Below, in pieces: positions 6,601-6,981 of a DNA stretch of 6,981 bases. Made by a program: the position numbers and the translations under genes. The DNA comes from Pusillimonas sp035515275 (GTDB lineage: Bacteria; Pseudomonadota; Gammaproteobacteria; Burkholderiales; Burkholderiaceae_B), in contig NZ_DATJBQ010000158.1 in assembly GCF_035515275.1 (NCBI RefSeq), positions 1 through 6,981 of the forward strand. The letters run 5' to 3'. The notes under the pieces were generated by a model. The model saw only the letters and a list, made by a program, of their open reading frames with translations. It was not told the DNA's origin and made no database searches. Numbering within the stretch: position 1 is the first letter of the stretch; the number at the start of each line of letters is the position of its first letter.

Positions 6601-6981
6601 ACACTGATCCAGCGCATGCGGGCCAATCTGGGTGCGGGCATGTTGCCCGGTGCGCCCGTAGCCCAGGCAGGCGCTGCGGTACCGGCCGGCGCCATGCCCA
6701 CCTCGGCGGCGCACCCCTTGTGGGCGCAGGTAGTGGGCAACTGGAGCACGCTGAACGACGATGGCAATGCGGCCAAGGTTACAAGCAACACGGCAGGGTT
6801 GTTTGTGGGGGGCGACGCCGGGGTGGGCGGCGGCTGGCGAGTGGGCGGCTCGTTGGGCTACACCGACGGCCGGGTCAAGGTGAACGAGCGCAGTTCCAGG
6901 TCCGATGTTTCCAGCTTTACCGCCGCGCTGTACGGCGGCAATAGCTGGCAGCAGGGCGGCGGCAAGCTGAACTTGCTGGCC
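3604..6981 (+). CDS. Type Va autotransporter with a beta-helical passenger (3' end beyond the window)
   Basis: One frame stays open for 1126 codons to the window edge. The signal peptide has a basic start (RIRQAKALR), a hydrophobic core at about 12-24 and probable cleavage after HAA (A31). The passenger (about 32-940) is rich in Gly, Ser, Thr, Asn and Val, with irregular beta-helix rungs. It then shows 20-residue repeats (677-756, decaying to about 800) and the autotransporter motif GTISPGNSIG (815-824). A helical linker follows with ALSQLSGELHGS (about 974-985), then an Ala/Pro/Gly spacer (1010-1039). Translocator barrel strands start at W1040 (WAQVVGNWSTL, then GLFVGGDAGVGGGWRVGGSLGY). About 87 barrel residues are visible; families usually have 260-280, so roughly 180 are missing. 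No cysteine occurs in the visible protein. There is no GDSGS-type serine protease motif and no RGD, so an adhesin or autoaggregation role is likelier than proteolysis, though the ligand cannot be told. Confidence 0.93.
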   Translation, partial: MSRIRQAKALRLTVLTAALITAYMHATPHAAEVVFDHETATLNDSPYSNTFFGLKNGSKVEASGVTINGPGGGLFDGRNFYRNALLDINSGSGLELTNSSITGSVLLDHLRTIAAYDENTRLILENTRVKSVTQGAGTNVSSAGVMVWGGANAQITGGSIETNSVLNHRGLVATNDGTIVAHNIDITTTGKNAHAVAVDSDKGITSLAINGARIKTTGAGAAGMQVAVTNSASGTLQGAGNTVLATGPAATVTGVGARLILSDSTLTTTAGKYGLHVANGGHATLTRGSVTNETTSSGSVGIAVESAGTQVTADATHIHSHTSKGDTTAVLVKGAGAVFQGKDLAVHSSAPGRARGVFAESGGRAHLDGGAIETDGGSFSHAMQADGVGSAISTNNLNVRTTGYAAAAFTGAEVSLNGGTFDVVGTTGVSGWDSAAGFVVGGYAHTPGARLTASNVRLVNSVPIENAPPVYTSWALRVGAGFVAGPQALDAQMTLIDSQVIASGPKRQIAAVQNGSRLHATNSHMVSEQDAGLSLYDNATVMLNGSTVEAGLESFRSSFSNSGSMQSITAGSGSVLVKNSGTLLRVDRKDAGTDGIVNFTLKNGARASGNIVNYADGKLTAHHQALTNFVVEKGAVWAGMIIDDKTRFIDESSGDQQNYETDGSVSMEGSSAAYTQFNGTTSIGGTASVGAGMSVRFNGPTNVGGSLNGLDGSQTDIAGPAQIGGSVAGGAGAAFHFSGTTHIVGSVSGTSGTAFSFSQNAPSSIGGDVDLGADSSISGGSTDNPIQIGGDAYAGAGSVLGGNLFVQGALGGDGGTISPGNSIGVQSYGSSAEFTGAYTAEVNAAGNSDLIIIRSGDFDLSGIDLFVRQEDGTGGYRLNQDYTIVQTDAGSVQNEFQNRGALDDSFAGTLVRLDPIKYGANNVRISLSVDQARVDRSGYSANQNATLDGALSVAGQNAAADAVMLMQPEARKDALSQLSGELHGSTQAALLQNSSLVSRTLIQRMRANLGAGMLPGAPVAQAGAAVPAGAMPTSAAHPLWAQVVGNWSTLNDDGNAAKVTSNTAGLFVGGDAGVGGGWRVGGSLGYTDGRVKVNERSSRSDVSSFTAALYGGNSWQQGGGKLNLLA
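5632..5871 (+). repeat. Four tandem 60-bp (20-residue) repeats in the passenger
   Basis: Units start at 5632, 5692, 5752 and 5812 and encode residues 677-756. The shared pattern is hydrophobic-x-G-(T/P)-(T/A)-x-(I/V)-G-G-(S/T)-x-x-G, seen as FNGTTSIGG, FNGPTNVGG, IAGPAQIGG and FSGTTHIVG. Diverged units continue as FSQNAPSSIGG (from 5872) and ISGGSTDNPIQIGG (from about 5932), reaching the PGNS motif. The exact period suggests one beta-helix rung per unit. DNA identity between units is low, so this is an old repeat held at the protein level. Confidence 0.75.

Noticed and set aside
3604..6981. SPATE-type serine protease autotransporter
   Set aside because: No GDSGS catalytic motif is present in the passenger.
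1..6981. tRNA, rRNA, CRISPR array, insertion sequence or prophage parts
   Set aside because: No cloverleaf, regularly spaced identical repeats, transposase, integrase or terminal inverted repeats were found on either strand by eye.

Overview
The window looks like a chromosomal segment of a betaproteobacterium, probably Alcaligenaceae (Bordetella, Achromobacter or Pusillimonas relatives). The grounds are moderately high GC, GTG and ATG starts, a classical autotransporter with a Bordetella-like pre-barrel motif, and a proteobacterial metallophosphoesterase/glycosyltransferase gene pair. The placement rests on recalled family resemblance, not on a search.

Layout: positions 1-39 hold the last 12 codons of an unidentified + strand gene. 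It faces two minus-strand genes that overlap by four bases: a COG2908 metallophosphoesterase (1127-1918) followed by a GT4-type glycosyltransferase (69-1130). A divergent intergenic region (1919-2105) contains an array of 11-bp phased TGNCA half-sites resembling a PhoB box. From it, ugd (UDP-glucose 6-dehydrogenase, 2106-3278) is read on the + strand. A 325-bp AT-rich gap follows. It holds the likely ugd terminator, AAATAC repeats, a candidate sigma70 promoter, two hairpins and a canonical intrinsic terminator lying only 29 nt before the next start codon. From 3604 to the window end runs one uninterrupted frame of 1126 codons: a large, cysteine-free type Va autotransporter. Its signal peptide and passenger are complete, and its outer-membrane barrel is cut off by the window edge.

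Working together: COG2908 enzymes encoded beside a GT4 glycosyltransferase include the PlcP-Agt pair. Under phosphate starvation PlcP removes phospholipid headgroups and Agt glycosylates the resulting diacylglycerol; some Agt enzymes use UDP-glucuronate. Ugd makes UDP-glucuronate. With a PhoB-like array between them, the three genes form a coherent candidate module for replacing phospholipids with glycolipids, possibly acidic glucuronosyl-diacylglycerol. This is inference; the enzymes could instead act in lipid A or polysaccharide metabolism. The autotransporter appears to be a separate transcription unit whose leader may control its expression by premature termination.
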